From the NCBI GenBank assembly GCA_024138015.1, contig JAMXBB010000011.1:29874155-29938154 (forward strand): DNA of 64,000 nucleotides, written 5' to 3'. A model generated the notes under the pieces. The model was given only the letters and a program-made list of their open reading frames with translations, made no database searches and was not told where the DNA came from. Source of the stretch: Lumnitzera littorea. Taxonomy: Eukaryota; Streptophyta; Magnoliopsida; Myrtales; Combretaceae. Shown one piece after another: positions 22,706 to 33,100 of the stretch; the first letter of the stretch is position 1, and the number at the start of each line of letters is the position of its first letter. Made by a program: the position numbers and the translations under genes.

Positions 22706-23925
22706 TGATATCAGGCAAGTGCACCTATTGGTTTTAACATAGCGAATGTGAGTCCGAGTTGATCCCTTAGAGACTTCAAGTACTAATATTAACCTTAGCT
22801 CTATTATCTAACCAAAAAATTGTGATAAGTTGAATGAATTAAAAATACTGAAATTAACAAACTAAACTAATTATGAGACTTGATTAAGCAATTTAGAAAG
22901 CAATAAAACTAAGAGCCACTTCAAGTAAGCAATAACGTATTTAGGAATTATTTCCCCTAATGTTTAACATGTGATCGCTTAAAATATATTCAATTCAATT
23001 TCTATTATTCTTGACCGGAGAGATTCACAATTAAAGTTAATACCTTTCTCAAGCATATTAACCCTAATCCTAAATTATTTACCGGAATTTCTTCACTTAG
23101 TAATATAATTTAAAATTGCATTAATATATAATGAATTCCCACACAAACGAACAACTTTCCAAAAGAAACATGTATCTTATCTCTACGTACACATGTAATT
23201 CTCTCCAATTATGCCAAGATCTAATTACACATGTAATTTCTCAATCAACATGCATAATATCATAAATTGATACTCTAGAATTATCAATCAACAATTAAAC
23301 AACATAATTGAATCAAGAAAAGATAGAAACTTTATTGAAAATTATAAATCAACCCAAGAGTCATATGAAACCCTAGATTCCCTAATCCTAAATACACGAA
23401 TTCTAAGCTATCATAATAAAACTAAAAACGAGTTCCATCAAAAACATAAAATAAAACATGAAAAACCCCTTTGATTGATGAAAAATCTCTCCAATCTTGA
23501 AGTTGGTGTTGCTTTCGCCTTTTTCTTCTCCTTCTCCTCAAGTCTCTTCTCTTCTCTCGTATCTCTCATGTCCTTTTATATATGTATTGTAAGGTTTCCG
23601 TTTTCGTCACCAAACACGGCCTAGGACATGGCCATGTCCCCAGGTCGTGTAACTTTCTGACCCTGGTAAATTTTCCCGCATGGACACAACCTGGGGACAT
23701 AGCCATGTCCTAGACTATGCAACTTCAAAACTTCATAACTCTTTCATTTAAACTCCAAATTAAGTGAAACTTGATTCGTTTTCTTCGTTTTCAATCCTAG
23801 AACGCGTTCAAACCTTGAAATCAAATTTTACTCAATTAAGTATCAATTTCTTTAAAGAAAACCAAAAATGTAAGGGAAATACTATAAAATCACCATGTGA
23901 AATATGTTTAAAATCAAAGTTATCA
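22706..23925. mobile_element. Solo LTR K (1,220 bp) with perfect target duplication
   Basis: Starts TGATATCAGGCAAGTGCACC and ends AAAGTTATCA, so the terminal 5-mers TGATA/TATCA are inverted repeats. The flanking 5-mers are identical: GTAGT at 22701-22705 and at 23926-23930. There is no coding capacity. The 3' third contains a CT-rich tract near 23520-23570, a TATA-like TTTATATATG at about 23576 and a 30-bp inverted repeat (23621-23650 / 23684-23713). It may be a solo LTR or a very small non-autonomous LTR element; the source family is not identified. Confidence 0.85.
23621..23713. repeat. 30-bp inverted repeat (stem-loop) in solo LTR K
   Basis: The arms 23621-23650 and 23684-23713 are reverse complements at 28 of 30 positions, with a 33-base loop. 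The left arm also contains a perfect 16-bp palindrome, GGACATGGCCATGTCC. As RNA it could form a stable hairpin. Confidence 0.85.
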
Positions 23926-23930
23926 GTAGT

Positions 23931-24712
23931 GTAAGGCATAAGGTGGCAACCTTGATGAATGCATTGAGGTAGGGTATGCAGGCTATGGGTGCTCAAGTCC
24001 TAAAGGAGATATAAAGAGATGAAGTTCAAAACAAGGAACGGCATGAGGATTCTGAGGTGGCTCCTCAAGACAATGGGGTTCTGACCATTAAAATCCCTAA
24101 TGACAAGGATACCCAGCCTTTAGTGCATAGGGATAAGTGACCTGTTGTATCGAAGGTTCCTAAGCCCTCCTCTAATTCTACAATGAGGCCTATGCAATGG
24201 ATGGACCAGCAAAATGCTTAGTTTAGGTGCATCTTTGCTAGGAAGAGTGACGTCGAGGCCTCTATGAAGCTACTCCGAAGGCATAATGAGTTAAGCCACT
24301 GTTGGTCTTATTCTTAAGTGTTGTACGTTGTTCAGTCAACTAATGTTATTTTTCAATTTTAGCTTTATGATATGCTGGACTTCATCCTTGCCTACAATCA
24401 TGCATACCAACAAGCGAAGAGGGGTTATATGAGGGCCAAGGTGGGGGCACTCCATGAGGTATTGAAGCAAGAGCAGAAAAGGCATGGTGACTTGGCTACC
24501 ACATATAGAGATTTGGAACGCCAATATGAGGAGTTGAAGGAGTAGGTCGAGAACCTAAAGGAGGCCTAAGACTCTACCAAGGCTACTAAGGACGAGGTTG
24601 ATGCATTATGGGCAAAGTTGGAGGCTAAGGAGGGGGAGTTGGAAGGGGCTTCAGATGATTTTTCCCAAAGGGAGGCTAAGCTGTTGAAGGGGAAGGGTTT
24701 CTCTATTGACGT
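23931..24712 (+). pseudogene. Element E coding block 3 (coiled coil)
   Basis: A partly open frame with proline/serine-rich sequence (PVVSKVPKPSSNSTMRPMQW) is followed by a heptad-like helical region: RGYMRAKVGALHEVLKQEQ, DLATTYRDLERQYEELKE and VDALWAKLEAKEGELEGA. Before it, TTTTTCAATTTTAG at 24349-24362 looks like a 3' splice site. It ends at the junction with element C. The coiled coil fits a gag-like structural protein that multimerises. Stops (TAG, TAA) interrupt it. Confidence 0.55.
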
Positions 24713-25881
24713 TGTTGAGCTTGGTTTTTCACCTTCTCGGTTCTTTTTATAAAATTAGGTCTTCTCTAAACCAATCAGTACTAAACCCTACCTGTTTAAT
24801 ATTAACCTTCGACTACATTTTAAAGAAGACCATTTTTTTTCAACTTAAAAGGATTTAGAGTTGCCACCTGATCAAAGTTGGGAAAAGGGGTTAAGTTACA
24901 ACCAATTAAGTGGATTGGTTATAACTTAGCTACCGGTCTATCAATTAAAAAACCAAGTTATAAATATGGTTTTTTGAAAACTAGAGATCTGGATCCAAGG
25001 GCTAATTTATTAAACCCTAAACGAGTACCATTTCCGAATTTAACTTCGCTTTTCAAATATACCCTTTTTAATTTCTAAAAAACATCTAATTATGATACAT
25101 GCGACTAAATTGATTAATTTGCATAAATATCTAAAATAGGAAAAATTAAACTTTCCATATTTTAAGTCGCCCCATACTTGCATATTGGTGCCTACATACC
25201 CACTATTCGGGATCAACGCACGTAGTTCTTTTTATGAAAATATAGTGGGTTAATTAATTTTAACTTTTGGAAAAATTGCGGAGTTTACGTTTTTACCCAT
25301 TTTGAGTTGATTTGAGAAAAAATTATAAGGAGTTCTAAGTTGAATTTTATTTTTGGAAAACCTAAAATACCCTAATTTGGAAAGGATCTATTTTATTTTT
25401 ATTAAAAAAAATTGATTTTCTAGTGTCAAAAAGTAACTTTTCTATTTTTATTTTATTATTTTTATTATTTATTTATTTATTTTCTATTGTTAGTTAGCTC
25501 TTTTTTGTATGGTTTTTCTTTTGTTTAAATGTGAAAATAAAAAAAATAAACAAAATAAAACACTTCCTATTCTTTTTTTTTTTCTTTTCTTTCTTCTTTT
25601 TCTTCTTTTTTCTTTTCTTTTTTTTATATTTTTTTTTCATTATTAGTATTTTCTATTACATTTACACAAAACATATAAACAAAATAAAACAACAAATAAA
25701 ATAAAACAAAAAAAATTAAAAATTAAAAAGAATTAAAAAAATATTTAAAAAAAAAAACTTCGAACGGATTCGGATGCACAAGTCAAACCTGGGCGGGTCA
25801 GACGGGTCAGGTCGGATTCTAATTTAGAACCCTATAACCTAATTTGAAAAATAAAAGGGGGGTAAAAATTAAGTGTCTACA
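24713..25881 (-). repeat. 3' LTR of element C, with a large internal deletion
   Basis: Aligns with both ends of the 5' LTR (36844-39527) but lacks about 1.5 kb of its middle. The junction is near 25818-25828, where the GGTCGGATTCT side meets AATTTAGAACC. The lost part includes TATA box, ACGT block and tRNA-like module. The sense-strand start TGTAGACACTTAATTTT is at 25881. A and T low-complexity tracts lie at 25430-25750. Confidence 0.9.
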
Positions 25882-25896
25882 GCTGCCCCTCTTTAT
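25882..25896 (-). other. Polypurine tract of element C
   Basis: On the - strand the bases before the LTR start read TAAAGAGGGGCAGC. A purine-rich tract ending GGGGCAGC directly before TGTAGACAC is what a plus-strand primer site should look like. Confidence 0.75.
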
Positions 25897-26065
25897 GGTA
25901 AAGTTTGAACAAAACTTTGCCACAAAGATAAAACAGACATTATTTTTGCCCCAAGAATGGATTTTATGCCAGGAAGAGCTACAACTAACTTACTATCCTA
26001 AGTCCAATCTGAGAAGAGAAGGCTGGTGCTCTAAGAGATGGCTGAAAGATGAAAAGAAGAATTGA

Positions 26066-27175
26066 AGTTTAGTCATGCTCGTATGAACTGACAAAGTGAA
26101 GTGAAACGAGCTAAGCGCTCCTTGAGTTGGCTAAGACCCTAAACTGAGTTGAGAAAACTTGGTCGTGCCTTGATGAGCTAACTAACCAAGGTAGGCAAAG
26201 TGCTCCTAAAGTTGGCTAAGACCCTAAGAGAAATGAGCAAACTTGGTTGAGCCCTGATGACCTGACTAACCAAGGTAGGCAAAGTGCTCTTAGAGCTGGC
26301 TAAGACCCTAAGAAGAATGAGCAAACTTGGTCATACCCTGATGAGTTGACTAAACAAGGTGGGCAAAGCGCTCCTAGAGCTAGCTAAGACCCTAAGAAGA
26401 ATGAGCAAACTTAGTCGTGCCCTGATGACCTGACTAACCAAGGTGGGCAAAGCGCTCCTAGAGCTGGCTAAGACCCTAAAAAGAATGAGCAAACTTGATC
26501 GTACCCTAATGAGCTGACTAACCAAGGTAAGCAAAGCGCTCCTAGAGCTAGCTAAGACCCTAAGAAGAATGAGCAAACTTGGTCATGCCTTGATGACCTG
26601 ACTAACCAAGGTAGGCAAAGTGCTCCTAAAGCTAGCTAAGACCTTAAAGAGAATGAGCAAACTTGGCCGTGCTGTGCCCTGATGAGCTAACTAACCAAAG
26701 TGGGCAAAGCACTCCTAAAGTTGGTTAAGACCTTAAAGAGAATGAGCAAACTTGGTCGTACCCTGATGAGTTGACTGACCAAGGTGGGCAAAGCGCTCCT
26801 AAAGCTAGCTAAGACCCTAAGAAGAATGAGCAAACTTGGTCGTACCCTAATGAGCTGACTAACCAAGGTGGGAAAAGCACTCTCAGAGCTAGCTAAGACC
26901 TTAAAAAGAATAAGTAAACGTGGGCGTGCCCTAATGAGCTAACTAACCAAGGTAGGCAAAGCACTCCTAAAGTTAGCTAAGACCTTAAAGAGAATGAGCA
27001 AACTTGGCCGTGCCTTGATGAGCTGACTAACTAAGGTGGGCAAAGCGCTCCTAGAGCTGGCTAAGACCCTAAAGAGAATGAGCAAACTTAGTCATGCCCT
27101 AATAAGCTAACTGACCAAGGTGAGCAAAGCGCTCTTAGAGCTAGCTAAGACCCTAAGAACAATGAGCAAACTTGA
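26066..27175 (-). repeat. 84-bp tandem array, about 13 units, in the 3' UTR of element C
   Basis: The marker GAGCAAACTT (+ strand) recurs at 26235, 26319, 26403, 26487, 26571, 26655, 26744, 26828, 26996, 27080 and 27164, with degenerate copies at 26151 and 26912. Spacing is 84 except one 89, caused by a 5-bp GTGCT insertion near 26672. A divergent first unit starts near 26066. On the - strand, the sense strand of C, one frame reads through successive units as a 28-residue repeat containing LRVLASSRSALPTLVSQ; most breaks are CGA-to-TGA changes. Tandem arrays in this position are known for Ogre elements. Confidence 0.95.
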
Positions 27176-28018
27176 AAGGCTAATTAAGAAGATGATGAAG
27201 GTAATGGCTTTACAAGCTGGTTAAGAGAAACTTGGTGAAAGAAAGTGCCCTATAGAACTTGGTGAAGAGAGGGGCTTATTTGTAAGAAATTTGGAAGGAT
27301 GAACTAAGCTAAGATCGTATCTTCATAGGTTGGCCAAATACTAAATGTAGAAAGTAAACGCCTCTGGGTTGGTTAAAAAAAATTGTTGGGAGTAAAAGTG
27401 GTCTAAATGCAAGAAAAAATTAGTGTACTAACACTGTATAGAAATACTTACCCGGTCTTCATCGATAGTACCCAGTCCATCAAACCTTTTTTGAAAAGCC
27501 CCCATTGGAAAATTACTGACTCTTATTTTAGTCCCTTGTTATCAACCCAGATGTTCTTTACATACAAAGTTCGAGACTGTACTGGTTCTTTTTGGAGAAA
27601 TCATGGAGATTAGCCTGATGTAGGAAAACCACCTACTATTTTTATTTCTTTGGAACTTTATGAACCCAAAAGCCTCACTCCCATCTACCGTGATTACTTA
27701 CTTGAGTTTCACATTCTTCTGAAAAAATAGACAATAAAACTCCCAATTAAGGGAGATCAATCTGTAATAAAGTATTTAAAGAATTTTGTTAATTACCAAT
27801 GTTCTAGATCTCATTCCTTAACTCCTCTCGTGTTTCCAATGTATAGGTTTGATTAAATGAGGTTAAGGGAATTAGACTTGTCCATGGAGAGGGTAATTAT
27901 TCCAACGACGACAACGGCTAAGGATACCAAATTTGCTTGTAGATAATGAAAATTGGACCATAATGACATTCAAAATGACTGGCATTTTCATGTTTTGAGC
28001 AAAATTCCCATTAATTTC
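27176..28018 (-). other. 3' UTR of element C between integrase and the tandem array
   Basis: About 840 bases downstream (sense) of the pol stop. The part nearest the array (27176-27300) looks like eroded array sequence. The rest has no protein-like frame. Its place between integrase and the array fits an Ogre-type 3' untranslated region. Confidence 0.6.
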
Positions 28019-29255
28019 TTATGGATAGTATAATTTTACAACGTCAGCATTTACAGGGACTCTCAAATCTGGACCATCCATTTAGGACAAAATCAAAGCC
28101 CCTCTTGATAATTCTCGCTTCACGACATAAGGACCCTTATAATTGGAGGCGAATTTCCCTCTGGAGTCTTGTGCATTAGGGAGAGCTTTTCTTAACACCA
28201 AATCTCCTCCTTTAAGGTTACAAGGTCGCACCATTTTGTTGAAGGCCCGAGCCATTCTTTGCTGATAGCATTGATTATGACACAGAGCTATCAATATCCT
28301 TTCATCAATCAGATTTAGCTATTTGATGCATTTCTTTACCCAATCGGCTTTGTCCAAATGAATCTCTGATAGTACCCTGAGTGATGGGATTTCGACCTCT
28401 ACTAGTAACACTGCTTCAGTGTCGTATACTAAAGAGTATGGTGTTGCCCCAATTGACATTCTGATGGAAGTCTGATAGGCCATGAGTGCAAAGGGTAACA
28501 TCTCATGCCAGTCCTTATATGTAACAGCCATTTTTTCAATGATTCTTTTGAGGTTTTTGTTTACTGCTTCGACAGCTTCATTCATTTGGGGTCAATAAGG
28601 AGTAGAGTTCCTGTAAATGATTCGGAATTGCCGGCATAATTCTGTCATAAGCTTGTTGTTAAGATTAGTGCTATTATCAGTGATGATTGTTTCAAGAGTC
28701 CAATACCAAGCCAAGATGTCCCTCTTAATGAACTTAACTATGACCTCTTTAGTAACATTTGAGTATGACGAAGCCTCTACCCATTTGCTGAAGTAGTCGA
28801 TGGTGACTAATATGAAGCAATGCCCATTAGACACTCTTGGAGTGATAGGGCCGATGATATCTATGCCCCACATTGAGAAAAGCCATGGTGCTGAGAGGGC
28901 ATGCAATTCCTGAGGCGGGGCATTTATCTTATTCACATAAACTTGGCATAAATGACAGTACTTAACATGTTTAATGCAATCACTTTCCATTGTTGACCAA
29001 TTATACCCTAGCCTCATGATTTTCTTTGCCAACATATACCCATTCATGTGAGGGCCACATACTCCTTCATGTACCTCTTTCATTAACTTCTCAACCTCTT
29101 CGTTAGCCACATACCCTAAGAGTGTACCGTCAAATGAGTGTCAGTATAAAGTAGACTCACTTACTAAGAATTGAGTGGCTAATCTCCTAATCATTTTTTT
29201 TTCTCTTTTCTCGGCCTTTTTAAGGTATGTAACTTGTTGTAAGAACATCTTAATA
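28019..29255 (-). pseudogene. Element C integrase
   Basis: Sense order: IRRLATQFLVSESTLY, then the HHCC zinc region with HEGVCGPHMNGYMLAKKI and CIKHVKYCHLCQ (all four ligands present), then the core: WGIDIIGPITP with the first Asp, ETIITDNSTNLNN with the second Asp, and MNEAVEAVNKNLKRI with the Glu. The C-terminal domain continues through FALMAYQTSIRMSIGATP to the end DLRVPVNADVVKLYYP and a stop at 28019-28021. Open segments of 172, 88 and 70 codons are joined across stops. Integrase would insert the cDNA. The triad is intact in sequence, but the gene is broken by at least three stops or shifts. Confidence 0.93.
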
Positions 29256-29876
29256 TCATGATACCAACGGTATTTGGTCGTTTATACCCTCAATCGTTAA
29301 GCAAAAGGCAGGCTTGTCTTCAATTTCAATAGTAAGAGGCTGAATCTCGACTCCACCAGATATCTGGCTCATAGATGCTAGCGTAGCTAAAGCATCAGTA
29401 GATTGGTTATGAGTCCTTAGCATGTGATTGAAGGTGACTTCTGTAAAACTTTCCATTAATGCGATCAAATGCCGGTGATAAGGCACCAACTTGGGATCTT
29501 TAGTTTTGTACTCTCCCCGTACTTGGCCAATAATGAGTAAGGAGTCCCCATACACTTCTAATTCTTGAATGTCTTTCTCTAAGGCCATCTTGAGTCCCAT
29601 GATGCATGCTTCATATTCAGCAACATTATTAGTGTATGGGAAAACGAGCCTTATGGCCACAGGATACTGAGTACCTTCAGGAGATATTAGTATTTCCCTA
29701 ATTCCATATCCAAACACGTTAGCTGCACCATTGAAGAACATTTTCCATTTTGGTGGCTCGTCATCCTTTCCTTTATCAGAGTTTCCTCCGACCACTAAGA
29801 TACCCTTATCGGGGAAATTGACTTGCACTTCTTGGGGAGTACTATCAGAGGGGTTTTTTGCTAATTGATCTGCCAA
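29256..29876 (-). pseudogene. Element C second RNase H (archaeal-type) domain
   Basis: A 206-codon open segment downstream of the regular RNase H. The core starts WKMFFNGAANVFGYGI, followed by FPYTNNVAEYEACIMGLKMA (catalytic Glu in AEYEA), LEVYGDSLLII (Asp in GDS) and STDALATLASM (final Asp). A second, archaeal-type RNase H after the native one is established for the Tat lineage. The first catalytic position is Asn (codon at 29730-29732), where the family normally has Asp; element D has the same substitution. Confidence 0.88.
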
Positions 29877-31543
29877 AGCTTACCCTTTAACTAAATTTCG
29901 GTTCACACATGTAATGTCGAACTCTGATAGCAGCACTTGCCACTTTGAGATTCTACCAATTAGGGCCGGTTTGTCTGCCAAGTACTTTAGGGGATCGTAT
30001 TGAGTCAATAATTCCACTTGTTAGTAGAGTGTGTATTGTTTGAGCCAATGCATTACCCAGACCAACGCACAATAGGTTCTTTCAATTTCTAAATATCTCT
30101 GCTCCCCTTCGGTGAATTTTTTGCTCAAGTAATATACTGCCCGTTCCTTTCCTTCTTCATCTTCTAGCCAAGCATGTACCCCATGGACTTTGGTAATATT
30201 GTCAAATATATGAATAAAGGCTTCCCAGGTTTCGAAGCCACCAGAATTGGAGGGTTCATGAGGTATTCTTTGATTGTTGTAAAGGCTTGCTTACACCCTT
30301 CATCCCAGTTGATCTTGGCATTCTTTTTTAACAACTTAAATAAATGACGACACTTGTCTGTGAGTTGGGATATGAACCGAGCTATATAGTTTAAACAGCC
30401 CAACAGACCTCTAATTTCTTTAAGTGTACGTGGTGGAGGTAGGTAAACTGTCACTTTAACTTTATCAGGGTCCACTTCAATGCCCCTTTAGCTAATTCTA
30501 AAACATAATAACTTCCCTAAAGTCACCCTAAAAGTACACTTCTCTGGGTTAAGTTTCAGTTGGAATTTTCTCAACCTATCAAATAATCTCCTTAGATTTT
30601 CCACATGATTTTCTCCTTCTTTAGACTTGGCAATCATATCATCGACATGTACCTCGACATCTTTATGCATCATGTCATGAAAAATTGCTACCATGGCCTT
30701 TTGGTAAGTTGCCCCGGCATTTTTGAGTCCGAAAGGCATCACTTTGTAACAAAACGTGCCCCAAGTTATGATGAACGTGGTCTTGGCTTTATCTTCTTCA
30801 ACCATTCAAATCTGGTTATACCCCAAAAATCCATCCATGAAAGAGAAAATATGGTTTCTGGCTGTGTTATCGACCAATACATCGATATAAGGCAAAGGAA
30901 AATTATCTTTAAGGGTTGCTTAATTAAGGTCTCGAAAATCCACGTACACCCTAACTTTCCCATTCTTCTTCATAACTGGTACCATGATAGCTACCCACTC
31001 AGGCTAAACAGATACCTCAATGAAGCCGACTTCCAATAATTTTTTGACTTCTTCCTTGATTTTCAACAAGATATCTGGTCAGAACCTTCTCAACTTTTGT
31101 TTCTTAGGCTTGATATCCTCTTGTGTAGGTAAGTGATGGACTACGATCGATGAGTCTAATCTGAGCATATCATCATAAGACCATGCGAATACGTCTTGGT
31201 ATTCAAATAGTAATGTGGTCATCTCTATCTTTTGATTTTCTTCCAATTTTCCCCAACCTTCAATATCTTAGGGTTTTCGTTGGTACCGACATTAATTATC
31301 TCCATTGGCTCATCAATGGAAATTCTACTCATTTCATGTTTTTGCCAACTTTTTTGTACGTCATTATGGTCATCAACATCACCCCTGACGACTAACCCAG
31401 GAGGGCCGAAAATGATATCAATATTCTCATTGCCTATTTGCGCGAGGTATCCATAGCCTTTAGTCAAGTCGTTAGATTTGGAAAGAAAAAGAAAGTGTGC
31501 AAAAGGAAGAGTGTAAGTAAGGCAGGAATAAAGAGAAAAGAAG
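29877..31543 (-). pseudogene. Element C reverse transcriptase and RNase H
   Basis: Exon 2 of pol begins after the presumed intron. A linker (DIIFGPPGLVVRGDVDDHND) leads to RT: NGKVRVYVDFRDLN, DNFPLPYIDVLVDN, TFCYKVMPFGLKNAGATYQK, and the catalytic box HVDD at 30638-30649 in place of YVDD. RNase H follows, with ERAVYYLSKKFTEGEQ and TYCALVWVMHWLKQYTLY. Several TAA/TAG codons separate open segments of 65 to 105 codons. RT and RNase H would copy genomic RNA primed by tRNA-Arg. The antisense 144-codon frame at 30605-31039 is a shadow of this gene. Confidence 0.93.
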
Positions 31544-31635
31544 CTGATTTTATTTTAGGGAACTCTCTATTAAGTAGAACAGAGGCAATTTATTACAAAA
31601 TTCTATAAAATACTGGATCGTGATTCATCCTTTAC
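31544..31635 (-). other. Presumed Ogre-type intron between protease and RT (element C)
   Basis: On the sense strand AGGGTAAAGG supplies a GT donor at 31635, and AAAATAAAATCAG an AG acceptor at 31544. The region is A/T-rich, has stops in all frames and separates protease-end sequence (SSLG) from RT-linker sequence. It lies exactly where Ogre elements are known to carry an intron and matches the better-defined copy in D. The acceptor choice is uncertain. Confidence 0.5.
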
Positions 31636-33100
31636 CCTAAGGAAGACTTATTGTTATTCATAGGAATGGAGAACCAATTATTCAAGTGATGGGCTTTGTT
31701 GATTGGGCTAGCCCCTTCATTCTTGTTAGAAGTACCTTCTTTAGCAAGCTTTGATTTTTGGGTTTCGGTCTTGATGAAAGTTTTTGACAATGGTGGGAAG
31801 TTCATTGGAGCGTGATACAACATGTCACCCTTTTTGCCCCTGACTTGCATTCTCTATAATTCTTCTGTCAAGGTTGGAATGTATCCTAACCCATAGGACC
31901 CAAACTGGCCTTCTTTGTATTTCAGCCTCTCTTCCTTCTACTGATTGATAATCATGCACACCTCATTAAACATCTGGAGTCCAAAGTCCTCTTGTTCTTG
32001 TATACCAACATAGGGTATGGCTGTCTCTTTATAGATTTCATAATCTTAGTCACCCATAATTGTGATGACTTGGCCATTAGAGATGAACTTAACTTTCTGG
32101 TGAAGAGTTGACGGTATGGTCCCTGTTGAATGTATCCAAGGCCTTCCCAATAACAGATTGAAGGTCCTTAGAATGTCCAAAACCTGGAATGGGATGCTAA
32201 ATGTCTGTGAGCCGATATCAATTGATAAGTCTACCTCCCCTACTATCGCTCTCCTGGATCCATCAAAAGCTCTTACCGTTGTTGAACTAGGTTTGATGGC
32301 AGTTGTATCGATGCCCAATAGATACAGAGTGGCTAAAGGACAAACATTTAGAGACGACCCATTGTCAATAAGGACTCTTGTTGCGATGATGTTATTTATC
32401 CTTACTATTATGAACAGAAGCTTTGTATGTTGGGTACCTTCTTCGCCTAGTTCCTCAATAGAGAAGGAAATTTGATCTATGGTGAGGATGGAATTGGTGA
32501 CAGAGCCAATCCTTTTAGTTGAGATTTCATGAAGGACCTTAACATCCCTTAGTGTTCTGAATAAGGCCTCTCGATGTGGGTTTGATGCCATCAATAGACT
32601 CATGAGGGATATTTGTGCCAGAGTCTTAGTAAGCTGGTCTATTATTGTGTACTCACTAGACTTGATCATTTTGGTGAAGGCAGTTAATCCTTCTTCATAT
32701 TCAACTTGTTTGGTGTCTGGCATTTCCTATACACCCTTCTTTTTTAAGTCTTCCTTTAGATTGTAGATTCTGCTAGAGCGAGTGATCCCCCCTACAAGTA
32801 AGCTTGATTGCCCCTGGTTTATTGCCCGGTAATTGAAGGGGGCAACTTTATAATTTTCGGGGGCTACAAGTAGGTAAAATGTGTACCTTTTAGTTTGTAA
32901 GACCTCTTTTTTGTAGAACCTATAAACCTTTGGTTCTTAGTTTCAACCGATCATGTTGATGGCAGATTCTGGGTGGTCAGATATCATATTGATGACAGGT
33001 CCATGGTTTGGCAATGGGTTGTTGTTGACATTTAGGGTAGGAGCCTCCATAAAATGCAATTGTACTGTACCTTCATCAATCAAATCTTGGATTTTGTTTT
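31636..33100 (-). pseudogene. Element C protease region
   Basis: A 225-codon open segment (32046-32723) contains the aspartic protease: ATRVLIDNGSSLNVCPL with the active-site motif (D-N-G-S-S in this lineage), VRAFDGSRRAIVGEV for the flap region and LLLGRPWIHSTGTIP near the end. Downstream the reading continues through 31632-31850 (PMNNNKSSLG) to the intron donor. The N-terminal part (32724-33100) joins gag to protease and has several stops and shifts. The enzyme would process the gag-pol polyprotein. Confidence 0.92.

Noticed and set aside
26331..26576. 81-codon Met-started frame on the - strand as an independent gene
   Set aside because: It is part of the 84-bp tandem array and exists because the period is divisible by three. 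There is no start context or similarity to a known protein. It is reported as a property of the array.
26066..27175. Hammerhead ribozyme suggested by recurring CTGATGAG
   Set aside because: The CTGATGAG core word occurs in many units, but the required GAAA element and a matching stem arrangement are not present. Several units also read CTGATGAC or CTAATGAG.
26066..27175. CRISPR-like array
   Set aside because: Units are contiguous 84-bp repeats with no unique spacers, inside a plant retrotransposon.
30605..31039. 144-codon + strand frame
   Set aside because: It is antisense to the RT of element C, whose protein motifs are unambiguous on the - strand.
32116..32475. 119-codon + strand frame
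   Set aside because: It is antisense to the C protease open segment (DNGSS and LLLGRPW motifs on the - strand).
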